Source: SPDF01 sp963699825
GTDB lineage: Bacteria > Gemmatimonadota > Gemmatimonadetes > Gemmatimonadales > GWC2-71-9
Reading direction: 5' to 3'
NCBI GenBank assembly: GCA_963699825.1
Contig: CAVOVI010000004.1
Span: 620,001-684,000 of the forward strand
Length of the DNA stretch: 64,000 nt
The translations under genes were made by a program, and so were the position numbers. Below the pieces are notes generated by a model. That model was not told the DNA's origin, did not search any database, and worked only from the letters and a program-made list of their open reading frames with translations. Numbering within the stretch: the first letter of the stretch is position 1; the number at the start of each line of letters is the position of its first letter. Positions 25,759-35,873 of this stretch are shown piece after piece.

Positions 25759-27643
25759 TTGACCAGTCGCACGACACCAATCCTCGCTTTCCTGGTGATG
25801 GCGCTCGCCGCCGATGCGGCCGCTCAGGCCCCCCTCCCGCTCATCCCGTATCCCCAGACGCGTCATCCGGAACACCGGCACGGCGGAATTGCGCCACCGG
25901 ATCCGGCTCGAGGCACCGGTTGGAACGGATCTCAGCGGGCTCGGCGCCTACACCAGCGACCTCCTGGAGCTGGAGCTGGGATGGCGTCCGACCATCGTCT
26001 CCGGCATTCGGGCCGCCCGCCGGGCTCACTCTTCGGCTCGTCCCGCCCGATTCGACCCTCGGCGCCGAGGGCTATCGGCTGTCGAGCCAATCGAGCCGGC
26101 GTCATCATCGAGGCCTCGACCGAGGCCGGCCTCTTCCACGGCCTGCAGACCTTCCGGCAGCTGCTCCACGCCGCCGATCCTGGCACGGTGCCGTTGGTCG
26201 AGATCGCCGACGCCCCGCGCTTCCCCTACCGCGGCATGCACCTCGACGTGGCCCGGCACTTCTTCCCGGTGGCGTTCGTCGAGCGGTACATCGACCTCCT
26301 CTCCCGCTACAAGTTCAACACCTTCCACTGGCACCTGACGGACGATCAGGGGTGGCGGATCGAGATCAAGGCCTACCCGAAGCTCACCGAGGTCGGATCC
26401 TGTCGGCGCGAGACGATCGTGGAGAAGAACTTCAAACCGTACGTCGGCGACGGCATCCCCTACTGCGGCTTCTACACCCAGGAGGAGATCCGGCAGGTGG
26501 TGGCGTACGCCGCCGCCCGGCACATCACCATCGTCCCCGAAATCGAGATGCCCGGCCACGCCAAGGCCGCCCTCGCCTCCTATCCCGAACTGGCCTGCAC
26601 CCCGGGGCCGTTCGAGGTCGGCACCGTCTGGGGCGTCGAGGAAGACATCTTCTGCCCGAGCGAGGCCACCTTCGCCTTCCTGGAGGGCGTCCTGACCGAG
26701 GTGATGGCGCTCTTCCCGGGGCCGTACATCCACGTCGGAGGAGACGAGGCGCCCAAAGCGCGGTGGAAATCGAGCGACCTGGCGCAGTCCATCATCCAGC
26801 GGGAGCAGCTCGCCGACGAGCATGCCCTGCAGAGCTGGTTCATCCAGCGGATCGAGCGATTCCTCAACGCCCACGGCCGCCGACTGATAGGATGGGACGA
26901 GATTCTCGAGGGCGGGCTGGCCCCCGACGCCACCGTCATGAGCTGGCGCGGGGTGAAGGGCGGCATCGCTGCGGCACAGGAGGGACATGATGTGATCATG
27001 ACACCCACCAGCCACAGCTATTTCGACTACGCCCAGGATGACCCGGCGCTGGAGCCGTTCTCGATCGGCGGCAACCTGCCGCTCGAGAAGGTCTACGGAT
27101 TCGAGCCGGTCCCGAGCGTGCTGACGCCCGATGAGTCCCGCCACATTCTCGGCGCGCAGGGGAATGTCTGGACCGAGTACATGAAGACACCGGACAGGGT
27201 CGAGTTCATGGTCTTTCCGCGAATGCTCGCGATGTCCGAGGTCACGTGGAGCCCCGCGACTCGCGCGGGACTGGGCAGGGCTTCCTCGAGCGGCTTCCCT
27301 CCGCGTTCGCGGCCCTCGATCGGCTCGGCGTCAACTACCGGGTGCCGAGCGTGGTGGGGCTGGAGCAGAACCAGACGACGCCAACCGGCACCGCCGTCGT
27401 CACCCTCACGAGCCCGCTGGCGAACGGGGTCATCCGCTACACCCTGGATGGAAGCGTCCCCACCGAGTCCTCCGCCGAGTACAGCGGCTCCACTCACGCT
27501 CACGGTGGACAGCACCGGGACCGTCGTGACCGCCGTCGTGTTTCCTGCCGAGCGGCGCGTCCAGCCCGCCGCGGCAGGCCCGCTTTGCCAAAGGCCCCAT
27601 AGGCAGATCGTTCCGCCCTCTGCGCTATGGCGTCTTGCGTTAA
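25759..27643 (+). CDS. Beta-N-acetylhexosaminidase, GH20 (several frameshifts)
   Basis: Exported glycosidase releasing terminal GlcNAc/GalNAc, about 620 residues. TTG start with GGGAG upstream; leader TSRTTPILAFLVMALAADAA. The GH20b domain is spread over three frames. The catalytic barrel from about 26.1 kb has FPYRGMHLDVARHFF, FHWHLTDDQGWRIEIK, IVPEIEMPGHAKAAL and YIHVGGDEAPKARW with the Asp-Glu pair. MVFPRMLAMSEVTWSP precedes a C-terminal chitobiase-like domain (GVIRYTLDGSVPT). At least five indels, mostly in the first 400 and last 350 bases. The last frame runs to TAA at 27641 and reaches into a dispersed repeat. Confidence 0.88.
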
Positions 27644-27690
27644 ATGCTTTTCAACGAGGAGGCGCAAGGGGCGTGAAGGTCGCAAAGAAC
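27617..27690. repeat. Long imperfect inverted repeat, copy 2 (opposite orientation)
   Basis: GCGTCTTGCGTTAAATGCTT followed by TTCAACG and GGCGCAAGG. Its reverse complement (CGTTGAAAAGC then TTTAACGC) closely matches the core of the element at 22863-22942. Confidence 0.6.
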
Positions 27691-27777
27691 GATAGAGTGG
27701 TGGCAGCGCTCCTCACCGCTAGCCGGTGCGCGCTTCGCGCTGTAGTTTCCGAAATCCTTCCTCTTCCGGACGCGCCG

Positions 27778-29472
27778 ATGACCCAACAGGACCAGTCGAA
27801 GGTGTACGACGTCTGCATCGTGGGCTCGGGCGCCGGCGGCGGCATGGCGGCCTACATGCTCACCAAGGCGGGGGCCGACGTGGTGTTGCTGGAGGCCGGT
27901 GGTCCATGGGACAACACCACCGATTCCGCCATGCTCACCTGGCCGTTCAACACCCCGAAGCGCGGGGCCTGGACCAAGGAACGCCCCTTCGGCGAGTTCG
28001 ACGCCTGCATCGGTGGGTGGGAAATCGACGGCGAGCCGTACACCGTGGCGCCCGGTTCGAAGTTCGGATGGTGGCGGGCCCGGATGGTCGGCGGACGGAC
28101 GAACCACTGGGGACGGATCTCCCTCCGGTTCGGCCCCGACGACTTTCGGCGGAAGAGTCTCGACGGCCTCGGCGATGACTGGCCGATCGGCTACGACGAC
28201 CTCGCCCCCTAGTACGATCGGGTCGACGACCTGATCGGCATCTTCGGCAGCGTCGAGGGGATCCCGAATCAGCCGGACGGGCACTTCCTTCCTGCGCCCC
28301 GCCCCCGCTGCTGGGAACTGCTGGTCAAGCAGGCCTGCGACAACCTGAAGGTGACCTGCATCCCGTCACGGCTCTCGATCCTCACCACGCCACTGGGAGA
28401 CCGTGCCGCCTGCCACTACTGCGGCCAGTGCAATCGCGGGTGTTCGGTCAACGCGAACTTCTCCTCCACCAACGTCCTGATTCCGCCGGCCATGGCAACC
28501 GGCAAGCTGACCATGATCACCAACGCGATGGCGCGTGAGGTGACGGTCGGCACCAACGGGCTCTGCGACGGCGTGACCTACGTGGACAAGACCACCAACA
28601 CCGACAAGCAGGTGCGGGCCAAGGTCGTGGTGCTGGCAGCCAGCGCCTGCGAGACCGCCCGCCTCCTGCTCAACTCGAGGAGCAGTTCCTTCCCACAGGG
28701 CCTGGCCAATTCAAGTGGCGTCGTGGGCAAGTACCTGACCGACACCACCGGCACCGACGTGGCGGGGTTCATCCCCAAACTCGAGAACGGCATCCCCCAC
28801 AACGAGGATGGCGTCGGCGGTGGCCACCTGTTCAGCCCGTGGTGGCTCGACAACGGCAAGCTCGACTTCCCGCGGGGCTATCACATCGAGATCTGGGGCG
28901 GTCGCGGGCAGCCGTCGTACGGATTCATGGGAGGGATCGAGAAATACCCGGCCTTCGGCGGGTACGGGAAGGAGCTGAAGGACTCCTATCGCCGGCTCTA
29001 CGGGACCACGATCGGCTTCAGCGGACGGGGCGAGATGATCCCCAACGCCGACTCCTACTGCGAGATCGACCCGGAGACCAAGGACCAGTGGGGCATACCG
29101 GTCCTCCGCTTTCACTGGAAGTGGAGCGACTACGAGTACAAGCAGGTCAAGCATATGCAGGAGACCTTCCGGGAGCTGATCGCGAACATGGGGGGTGAGG
29201 TGTTCAGCCCGATGCCGACGAAGGAGCAGGGCTACGGCATCGCCACGGGCGGTCAGATCATTCACGAACTCGGCTGCGTGCGGATGGGGAACGATCCGGG
29301 CACCTCGGCGGTGAACGCCAACTGCCAGGCGCACGACGTGAAGAACCTCTTCGTGGCCGACGGCGGGCCGTTCGTGTCGCAGGCGGACAAGAACCCGACC
29401 TGGACCATCCTCGCGCTCTCGATGCGCACCTCCGAGTACATCGCGGCCCAGCGCCGCAAGGGGGCCCTGTGA
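27778..29472 (+). CDS. GMC-type oxidoreductase, sugar dehydrogenase large subunit (in-frame TAG)
   Basis: A 564-codon FAD enzyme of the gluconate-2-dehydrogenase/glucoside-3-dehydrogenase type. VCIVGSGAGGGMAAYM is the FAD Rossmann motif, followed by RMVGGRTNHWGR. CHYCGQCNRGC (C-x2-C-x2-C-x3-C) is a likely Fe-S site as in bacterial FAD-glucose dehydrogenase large subunits. HELGCVRMGNDP and KNPTWTILALS end the catalytic part. Codon 145 (28210-28212) is TAG where relatives would have LAPYYDRV; the frame resumes immediately with YDRVDDLIG. It is a point nonsense or base-call error, not a frameshift. Overlaps its small subunit gene by 4 nt. Confidence 0.88.
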
Positions 29473-30044
29473 CCGACCTTTCCCGCCGCGACATGCTGGG
29501 CCTGCTGGGCGTGGCGCTCGCCGCCGGCGCGGCGGGGTGCCGCGCCGACACGATCCGCAAGGCCGCCGATCGCGCGTCCCCCTATGTACCGACCTTCTTC
29601 ACTCCCGAGGAATACGCCACGGTGTTCGTGCTGGCCGACCTGACACTCCCGGCCGACGACCGCGGACCGAGTGCCACCGAGGCCGGCGTGCCGGAGTTCC
29701 TGGACTTCGTGATGTCGGAGGAGATGGACAATCGGGAGCGGATGCGGACCGGGCTGGCCTGGCTGGATGCCGAATCGCAGAAGCGGTTCGCGTCGTCATT
29801 TGTCGATGCGTCAGAGCACGACCAGAAACTCATCCTCGATGACATCGCCTGGCCAGAACGCGCCGGCGAGGCGTTCAAGGAACCGGCGGCCTTCTTCAAC
29901 GAATTCCGGAACCTGACCGCCACCGGCTACTGGACCAGCAAGGTCGGCGTCGAGGACATCAAGTACATCGGCAACACCTTCGTGCCGGTGTGGAACGGCT
30001 GTCCCGAGCCCCAGCTCAAGAAGCTGGGCGTCAGCTACACCTGA
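29469..30044 (+). CDS. Gluconate 2-dehydrogenase subunit 3 family protein
   Basis: A 191-residue partner of the GMC enzyme. The leader SRRDMLGLLGVALAAGAAGC has a twin-arginine motif and a possible lipobox Cys. YVPTFFTPEEYATVFVLADL and LPADDRGPSATEAGVPEFLD are typical of the family, and FFNEFRNLTATGYWTSKVGV lies near the end. The small subunit escorts the cofactor-loaded large subunit through the Tat system, since the large subunit here has no signal. The GTG start overlaps the upstream TGA. Confidence 0.92.
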   Translation: MTDLSRRDMLGLLGVALAAGAAGCRADTIRKAADRASPYVPTFFTPEEYATVFVLADLTLPADDRGPSATEAGVPEFLDFVMSEEMDNRERMRTGLAWLDAESQKRFASSFVDASEHDQKLILDDIAWPERAGEAFKEPAAFFNEFRNLTATGYWTSKVGVEDIKYIGNTFVPVWNGCPEPQLKKLGVSYT

Positions 30045-30055
30045 GTGGAGTAGAC

Positions 30056-31299
30056 ATGCCCAAGCGTCGTCTCGGCGTCGGATTCATCGGCAGCGGATTC
30101 AACACCCGCTTTCACATGCAGGCCTGGCAGGGCGTCCGCGACGCCGACGTCCTCGGCGTCTGGAGCCCCAACAAGAAGAACGCCACAGGACGCCGCGGCC
30201 TTCGCCCGGAAGCTCGATGTGGGCCGTGCGAAGGCGTACGGCTCGATCACCGAGATGGTCGCGGACCCGGCCATCGACGCCATCTGGCTCTGCGGACCGA
30301 ACCACGCCCGGGTCGAGAACGTCGAGGAAATCACCGATGCCGTCCTCCGCGGCAAGGGTGAACTCCTCGGCCTCGCCTGCGAGAAGCCGCTCGCGCGGAC
30401 GGTGAAGGAAGCGAAGCAGGTGGCTGCCATGACCCGGAAGGCTGGCATCCCCCACGGCTACCTGGAGAACCAGCTCTTCAGCCCGCAGGTAGAGCACGGC
30501 CGGATGCTCCTCTGGGCCCGCGGCGCCGCCACGACCGGCCGCCCCTACCTCGCGCGCGCCGCCGAAGAGCACAGCGGGCCGCACATGCCCTGGTTCTGGC
30601 AGGGGAAATTGCAGGGCGGCGGCGTACTGAACGACATGATGTGCCATTCGGTGGAGGTGGTGCGGCACCTCCTCACCAAGCCCGGCGCGCCCCGCTCCTC
30701 GGTGCGGCCGGTGGCCATCACCGGGCGGATCGCCAGCCTCAAGTGGTCCCGCCCGGAGTACGTCCGCCGCCTCAAGAAGACGATGGGTCCGTCGGTCGAC
30801 TATGCCAGGCGCCCCGCCGAGGATTTCGCCAGCGTCACCATCGAGTTCGAGACCGACTGCGGGACACACCGTGCTCGGCGAGGCCACCACGTCGTGGAGC
30901 TTCGTCGGCGCCGGACTTCGGCTCTCGGCGGAATTGCTGGGCCCCGAATACTCGATGAGCTGGAACACCCTCGACAGCGGGCTCAAGCTCTTCTTCAGCC
31001 GCGAGGTGAAGGGACGGGAAGGGGAAGACCTGGTCGAGAAGCAGAACGCCGAGCAGGGCCAGATGCCGGTGGTGGCCAACGAACCGATGGCGTATGGCTA
31101 CGAGGCCGAGGACCGGCACTTCGTGCGCGTCTTCCTTGGCCTGGAAGAGCCGAAGCTCACCTTCGATGATGGCGTGGAGGTGGTGCGGACCCTGATGGCG
31201 GCCTACATGAGCGCGGAATCAGGAAAGACGGTCAAGTTCCCGCCGCGGGGGCTGGATGGGTTCGTGCCGAAGGTGGCGAAGGGGACGTGGAGGCCGTGA
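30056..31299 (+). CDS. Gfo/Idh/MocA oxidoreductase, first copy (two frameshifts)
   Basis: NAD(P)-dependent sugar oxidoreductase-type protein, about 413 residues. Rossmann motif LGVGFIGSGFNTRFHMQAW, then CGPNHARVENV and LACEKPLARTVKEAKQ (the conserved EKP Lys). The C-terminal domain includes GGGVLNDMMCHSVEVVRHL with the usual Asp and His. Frame breaks near 30185 (an extra base in AACGCCACAGG) and near 30870. No export signal. It stands 11 bases after the subunit-3 gene, so likely the same operon. It probably works on keto-sugar intermediates. Confidence 0.86.
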
Positions 31300-31312
31300 C
31301 CTCACCGCCCTG

Positions 31313-31425
31313 TCACCCCGGCGAGCGGGGTCCAGCAAGCGGAGAGGGGGCACGGCCCGACGTCACCCCCGCGAAAGCGGGGGTCCAGTTTCTGGATTCC
31401 CGCTTGCGCCGGAATGACGGCACCA
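31313..31425. repeat. Dispersed hairpin repeat, copies 1a and 1b
   Basis: Located between convergent genes. The main copy (31361-31420) has a 7-bp stem CCCCCGC with GAAA loop, a GTCCAG link, and a second degenerate TTCCCGC/CCGGAA hairpin ending in ATGACGG. A shorter relative (CACCCCGGCGAGCGGGGTCC) precedes it. The same design recurs at 36676 and 43639. Confidence 0.85.
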
Positions 31426-31427
31426 GA

Positions 31428-32769
31428 CTACAGGGTCCAGCCGCTCCGGTATTTGGGCGTGATCCACTCCTCCGGCAGCTTCATGTTGGTCACGTTCCCC
31501 GTCGCCGGGTCGATCTGCAGCGTCTGACCCGCGCGAATGGCCAGGCACCCCAGCAGCACCATCTCCGTCAGCCCGCCCGCGTAGCCATCGAAGCTGGAAA
31601 GCGTCGGCGGTCCACCCTTGCAGGCATCGATCCACTCGTCGTACACCCCCTTCGACCGCTCGTAGACCTTGATCGGCGGATTGGCGCGCACCTCGGCGTC
31701 CCGCTTCGGGTCGAGCAGGACAGGGTCCTCGCCGTACATCCCGGCGATCAGGGCGCCGTCGTCGCCGATCCAGAGCTGGCCGCCGATGTCGGCCGGCGGC
31801 CACTCCATGGTGATCGGCAGCCCCACCGGCTGCGGCGGGCGGAGATCGCCGTCGCGCCAGACGACCTTCACCGCCGGTCGCTTCCCCTTGGCCGGGAACT
31901 GGTACTCCACCCGGCTCGATTTCGGCGCGGTCTCCAGGTAGCGCTGGGTGGACTCGGGAATGATCCGCTCCGGGTAGCCGAGGTCGAGGATCCAGTAGGC
32001 GGCGTCCATGCCGTGGCAGGCCATGTCGCCCAGCGCACCGGTGCCGAAGTCCCACCAGCCGCGCCAGCGGAACGGCGCGTAGGCCGGATTGTAGGGCCGC
32101 TCCGGCGCCGGCCCGAGCCAGAGGTTCCAGTCCATGGTGAGCGGTGGCGCGTGCAGCTCCGTCGGGCGTTCCATCCCCTGCGGCCAGATGGGGCGGTTGG
32201 TCCAGTACTGCACCTCGCGCACGGTGCCGATGACGCCGGCCTCGACCCATTCGCGAAGCACCCGGACGCCCTCGCCGGTGTGCCCCTGGTTGCCCATCTG
32301 CGTGGCCACCTTGGTCTTCGCCGCCTGCGCCTTCAGCGTCCGCACCTCCGTCAGCGTCCGGGCCAGCGGCTTCTGGCAGTAGACGTGCTTGTCCATCCGC
32401 AGCGCCATCATCGCCGCGGCGGCATGGCCGTGGTCGGGGATGGTGATGGTGACGGCGTCGATGTGCTTCCCCTCCTGGTCGAGCATCTCCCGATAGTCGC
32501 GGTACTTCTTCGCGTTCGGGTACTTCCGGAAGGTGTCCTCGGACTGCTTCAGGTCCACGTCGCAGAGGGCGTAGATGTTCTGGCTGGACACGCCCCTTCA
32601 CGTCGCTCTCCCCCATGCCGCCCACGCCGATGCAGGCGATGTTGAGCAGGTCGCTCGGCGCGGTGTAGCCGGGGCCGCCGAGCACGTGGCGTGGCACGAT
32701 GGTGAAGGCGGTGCTCGCCGCCGCGACGCTGCCCACGAAGTCCCGCCGGGTCGGAAGTGTCTTGGTCAT
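31428..32769 (-). CDS. Gfo/Idh/MocA oxidoreductase, second copy, Tat-exported (one frameshift)
   Basis: About 447 residues. The N-terminus TKTLPTRRDFVGSVAAAS is a twin-arginine signal, so this copy is probably periplasmic, unlike the first. LNIACIGVGGMGESDVKG is the nucleotide-binding loop, IYALCDVDLKQ the next strand, and VYCQKPLARTLTEVRTL the conserved Lys motif. TGALGDMACHGMDAAYWIL carries the C-terminal Asp/His. A frame break lies near 32590. It resembles exported Gfo/Idh/MocA proteins that accompany DUF1080 hydrolases in carbohydrate loci. Minus-strand block with the MFS and DUF1080 genes. Confidence 0.87.
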
Positions 32770-32780
32770 GTTGGTGTCCG

Positions 32781-33975
32781 TCAGGCCGGGGTGGAGGCCC
32801 GCGTAGCGGCGGGCCGGAAAAGGAAGGCGAAGAGGAGGAGGATGACGATGGCGCCGATGGCCGGCACCTGCCAGATGGCGCGCCAGTCGTGGCGGCCATC
32901 GGCGAGGACGAAGTGCTGGACCACGCGTCCGGAGGCCCACGCGCCGATCAGGTACCCGACACCCTGTGTGATGAGCGCGAGGAACCCCTGCGCCGCCGCA
33001 CGGATCTTCGGCCCCGCCCGCTCGTCGGTGTAGATCTGTCCCGTCACGAAGAAGAAGTCGTAGCAGATGCCGTGGAGCAGGATGCCGGCGTACAGCATCC
33101 AGATGGACGGGCCGGCATCGCCATAGGCGAAGAAGAAGTACCGCACCGCCCAGGCCAGCATGCCGACGAGCAGAATCCGGCGTACCCCCCACCGTTTCAG
33201 GAACCAGGGCAGCAGCAGCATGAACCCGATCTCGGACATCTGGCCGAGGGTCATCTTGCTGGCCGGTTCGGCCATTCCGACTTCATTGAGATAGAGGTTG
33301 GTGAAGGCGTAGTAGAACTGGAGCGGAATGCAGAGGAGAAAGGAGCCGACCACGAAGGTGGCGAAGGAGCGGTCCTTCAGCAGCGCGAGTGCGTCGAGCC
33401 CCAGCACGTCACGGACGCTGAACGGCTTGCCGGCGGCGTGTGGTGGCGTATGCGGCAGGAGCAGCGCAAAGAGCCCGAGGACCACGGACGCGGCCGCCGC
33501 CAGGCGCAGCGGCGTGGCCGTCGCCTCCAGGCCCATCTGACCGACGACCACTCCGGCAGCAATCCACCCGATCGTCCCCAGGACGCGAATCGCCGGGAAC
33601 TCCTTCGCCGGGTCGCGCACATGATCGAAGGCGATCGAGTTTGTCAGGGCCAGCGTCGGCATGTAGCAGAGGCCGTAGCCGATCAGCACGAGAAAGAACG
33701 GGAGAAAGGTGGTGAGGGTCGAGGCCCACCAGAGCATCGCCGCGCCGACGAGGTAGAGGAGGACCAGGATCCGTTCCGTGGCGAAGAACCGATCGGCCAC
33801 CATCCCGACGAAGAAGGGTGAGACGATGGCGGCGATGGCCAGCGCGCCGTAGGCCAGGCCGATCTGCTCGCCATCGAACTGCAGCGTGGTGCCGAGGTAG
33901 GTGCCCATGGTGACGAACCAGGCACCCCAGATGAAGAACTGCAGGAACATCATGATCGAGAGCTTCAGTCTTCAC
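32781..33975 (-). CDS. MFS transporter, nucleoside/sugar permease type
   Basis: About 398 residues with about twelve hydrophobic segments. MMFLQFFIWGAWFVTMGTYL and LLHGICYDFFFVTGQIY are typical of the NupG/XapB-like nucleoside:H+ symporter group, which in environmental bacteria often sits in carbohydrate loci and may import sugars. The intact frame begins at ATG 33953. A more typical N-terminus (KLKLSI before MMFLQ) starts at GTG 33975 if one A is removed near 33968, so I place the start there. Stands 11 bases upstream of the Tat-exported Gfo/Idh gene. Confidence 0.85.
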
Positions 33976-34009
33976 CGCCTCCCCGCCTCCCTGCCTCCCT
34001 GCCCCGCCG
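33976..34009 (-). repeat. 8-bp tandem repeat (GGCAGGGA type) after the DUF1080 gene
   Basis: Two perfect CCTCCCTG units plus flanking variants (CCTCCCCG, GCCCCG), lying directly downstream of the DUF1080 gene's stop on its coding strand and reaching the MFS start. On the minus strand it reads GGCAGGGAGGCAGGGAGG and may supply a Shine-Dalgarno sequence. Confidence 0.8.
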
Positions 34010-34010
34010 G

Positions 34011-34738
34011 TCACGGAGTGACCCTAATCTTGATGTTCCGATACGCAACCCAGTCACCGTGATCCTGCAGCGCGATGTATCCGGTCTTCGCCTTTCCGTA
34101 GCCTGGCCACTGCTTGAACTTGCTCTTGGCCACGCGCGCCTCCCAGTCCGGACTCCCAAGCACGTAGTGCGCCACCAGGGTGCCGTTCAGCCAATGCTCC
34201 ACGTCGTCGCCATTCACCACGATCCGGGCCTGGTTCCACTCCCCGACCGGGCGGACCAGGCTGTCGGGCGCGGGGTAGAGTCCGTACACCGAACCCGCCG
34301 CGGTGAGCCGGGAGAGCCCGTCACGGTGGCCCTCGTCATCGAGCACCTGGTACTCGGGTCCGGTCTCGTAGCTGTTGCTGTCGGCCTCGGTCACCCGGTA
34401 CATGATGCCGCTGTTCCCCTTCGGGGAGATCTGCCACTCCAGCGTCAGCTCAAAGTTGGCGTATTCGCCGTCGGTGATGATGTCCGCCGCGGCGCTCACG
34501 CGGGTGAGGGCGCCGTCTCTTCGCCTGCCAGCCCTGCCGGCATCGTGGTCATCCGGAATCCACGCCACCCTTTCGTTGTCGTGCCGTCGAAGAGGAGGGT
34601 CCACCCGGCCGACCGCTCCGCCGAGGTCAGGGTGTTCGGGGTCGGTTCCTGGGCGCAGGCTGGCATGGCGGCACTGAGGGCGAGGGTGAGCAGGAAGAGG
34701 ATGACGGACGTGGTGCGACCTGAAGTCGGCAGGGTCAT
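34011..34738 (-). CDS. DUF1080 3-keto-disaccharide hydrolase-like protein (at least one frameshift)
   Basis: About 242 residues with a signal peptide (SVILFLLTLALSAAMPACAQ; AAMPAC may be a lipobox). The domain is a concanavalin-like beta-sandwich: GWTLLFDGTTTKGWRGF, FELTLEWQISPKGNSGIMYR, YETGPEYQVLDDEGH, GEWNQARIVVNGDDVEHWLN and GYIALQDHGDWVAYRNIKI are all DUF1080 hallmarks. Members are named 3-keto-disaccharide hydrolases because they cleave 3-oxidised glycosides. A break near 34500-34530 separates the leader part from the rest. First gene of the minus-strand block. Confidence 0.87.
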
Positions 34739-34869
34739 CTTGGGCTCGAAGGCGGGAATGGGGTGGTGGATCGGCCTCCGATACATTCGCACCCGACGGC
34801 CCGCTCCGCAAGCGCCGGGGCTGGTGATTCCGCCGTTCCCCGTGCATACTCTCCCCTTCACTTTCCCTC

Positions 34870-35362
34870 ATGGAGTCCGCATGCGCCGCCTGTCTCGCCT
34901 CCCTGTTGCTGCTTCCCGTCCTCGCCGCCTGCCAGCCGGCCGCCCCCACGGTCGATACGGCCGCTGAGGAAGCAGGCCATCCGCGCCCAGGTCGCCGCGT
35001 TCAACGCCGCCGTGGCAGGCCTATGACACGGCCGCGGTGCGGCCGCTCTACGCGCAGGACGCCGTCCTCCTCGCCGCCGAACCAGGAGCGGCTGGACGGT
35101 CCGGCGGCATTCAGCAGTTCTTCGCGGGATGCAGCAGTTGAACGTCCACGATGGCCATCGACGCCGACTGTGATCGTGGTCGCCGCCTCGGGCGATATCG
35201 CCATGGAGGAGGGCACCTGGGCCCTCGCCATGCCCGATGCCGGACGGCTCGACCTTCAGCGACAACGGCAAGTACCTGGTCGCCTGGAAGAAGGTCGATG
35301 GCACCTGGCTCATGGAACGCGATATCTGGAACAGCGACAACGCCCCGCCGGCGAGCAACTAG
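34870..35362 (+). CDS. DUF4440-like lipoprotein (several frameshifts)
   Basis: Pieces in different frames assemble as a leader with LLLLPVLAACQPAAPTVDTA (lipobox LAAC), then QAIRAQVAAFNAAVAG, AAVRPLYAQDAVLLAA, then VIVVAASGDIAMEEGTWALA, and GKYLVAWKKVDGTWLMERDI before the stop. The order and spacing match small NTF2-fold DUF4440 proteins. An ATG at 34870 is in frame with the hydrophobic core; a second at 34881 (MRRLSRL) would give a better charged leader after one indel. At least three indels. The role is unknown. Confidence 0.65.
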
Positions 35363-35404
35363 CGCGGCTTGGACCCCGGAGGACTGTTCGGGGGTAGGAG
35401 GCCC

Positions 35405-35873
35405 ATGCCAACTACTCCCGAGCACCTCCTGACCTGCCGGCTCTCGATTCCACTCCCCCGGCCCCAGGTCTTCCAGTTCTTCGCCGACGCCGCCAACCTC
35501 GGCCGGATCACTCCGCCCGAGCTCGGTTTCGAGATCCTCACCGCCCCAGCCGATCGCCATGCGGGCCGGCGCGCTGATCGACTACCGGATCCGCCTGCAC
35601 GGCCTCCCGATGCGGTGGCGCACGGAGATCAGCCAGTGGGACCCCCCATACTCCTTTGAGGACGTCCAGCTGCGCGGCCCTTACGCGCAGTGGATCCACC
35701 GCCATACCTTCACGGAGACGCCGGAGGGCACGCTGATCGAGGACGAGGTCCGCTACCGCCTGCCCTTCGGCCCGCTGGGCCGCCTGGTCCATCCGATCAT
35801 CCGGCGCCAGCTCGACCGTATATTCCAGCATCGCACCGATGCCGTCCGCCATCTCCTGCTTGAGGCTGCATGA
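35405..35873 (+). CDS. SRPBCC (START-like) family protein (one frameshift)
   Basis: About 155 residues of the ligand-binding cyclase/dehydrase type. LTCRLSIPLPRPQVFQFFAD at the N-terminus is the usual first strand and helix, LGRITPPELGFEIL is conserved, then in the next frame RAGALIDYRIRLHGLPMRW and VQLRGPYAQWIHRHTF. One extra base near 35550 joins the two parts. The last ATGA overlaps the rhomboid gene. These proteins bind hydrophobic small molecules or membranes; the ligand is unknown. Confidence 0.83.

Noticed and set aside
28210..28212. Pyrrolysine or other recoding of the TAG codon in the GMC gene
   Set aside because: A Tyr is expected there, no recoding machinery is visible in the window, and a single-base error or mutation is simpler.
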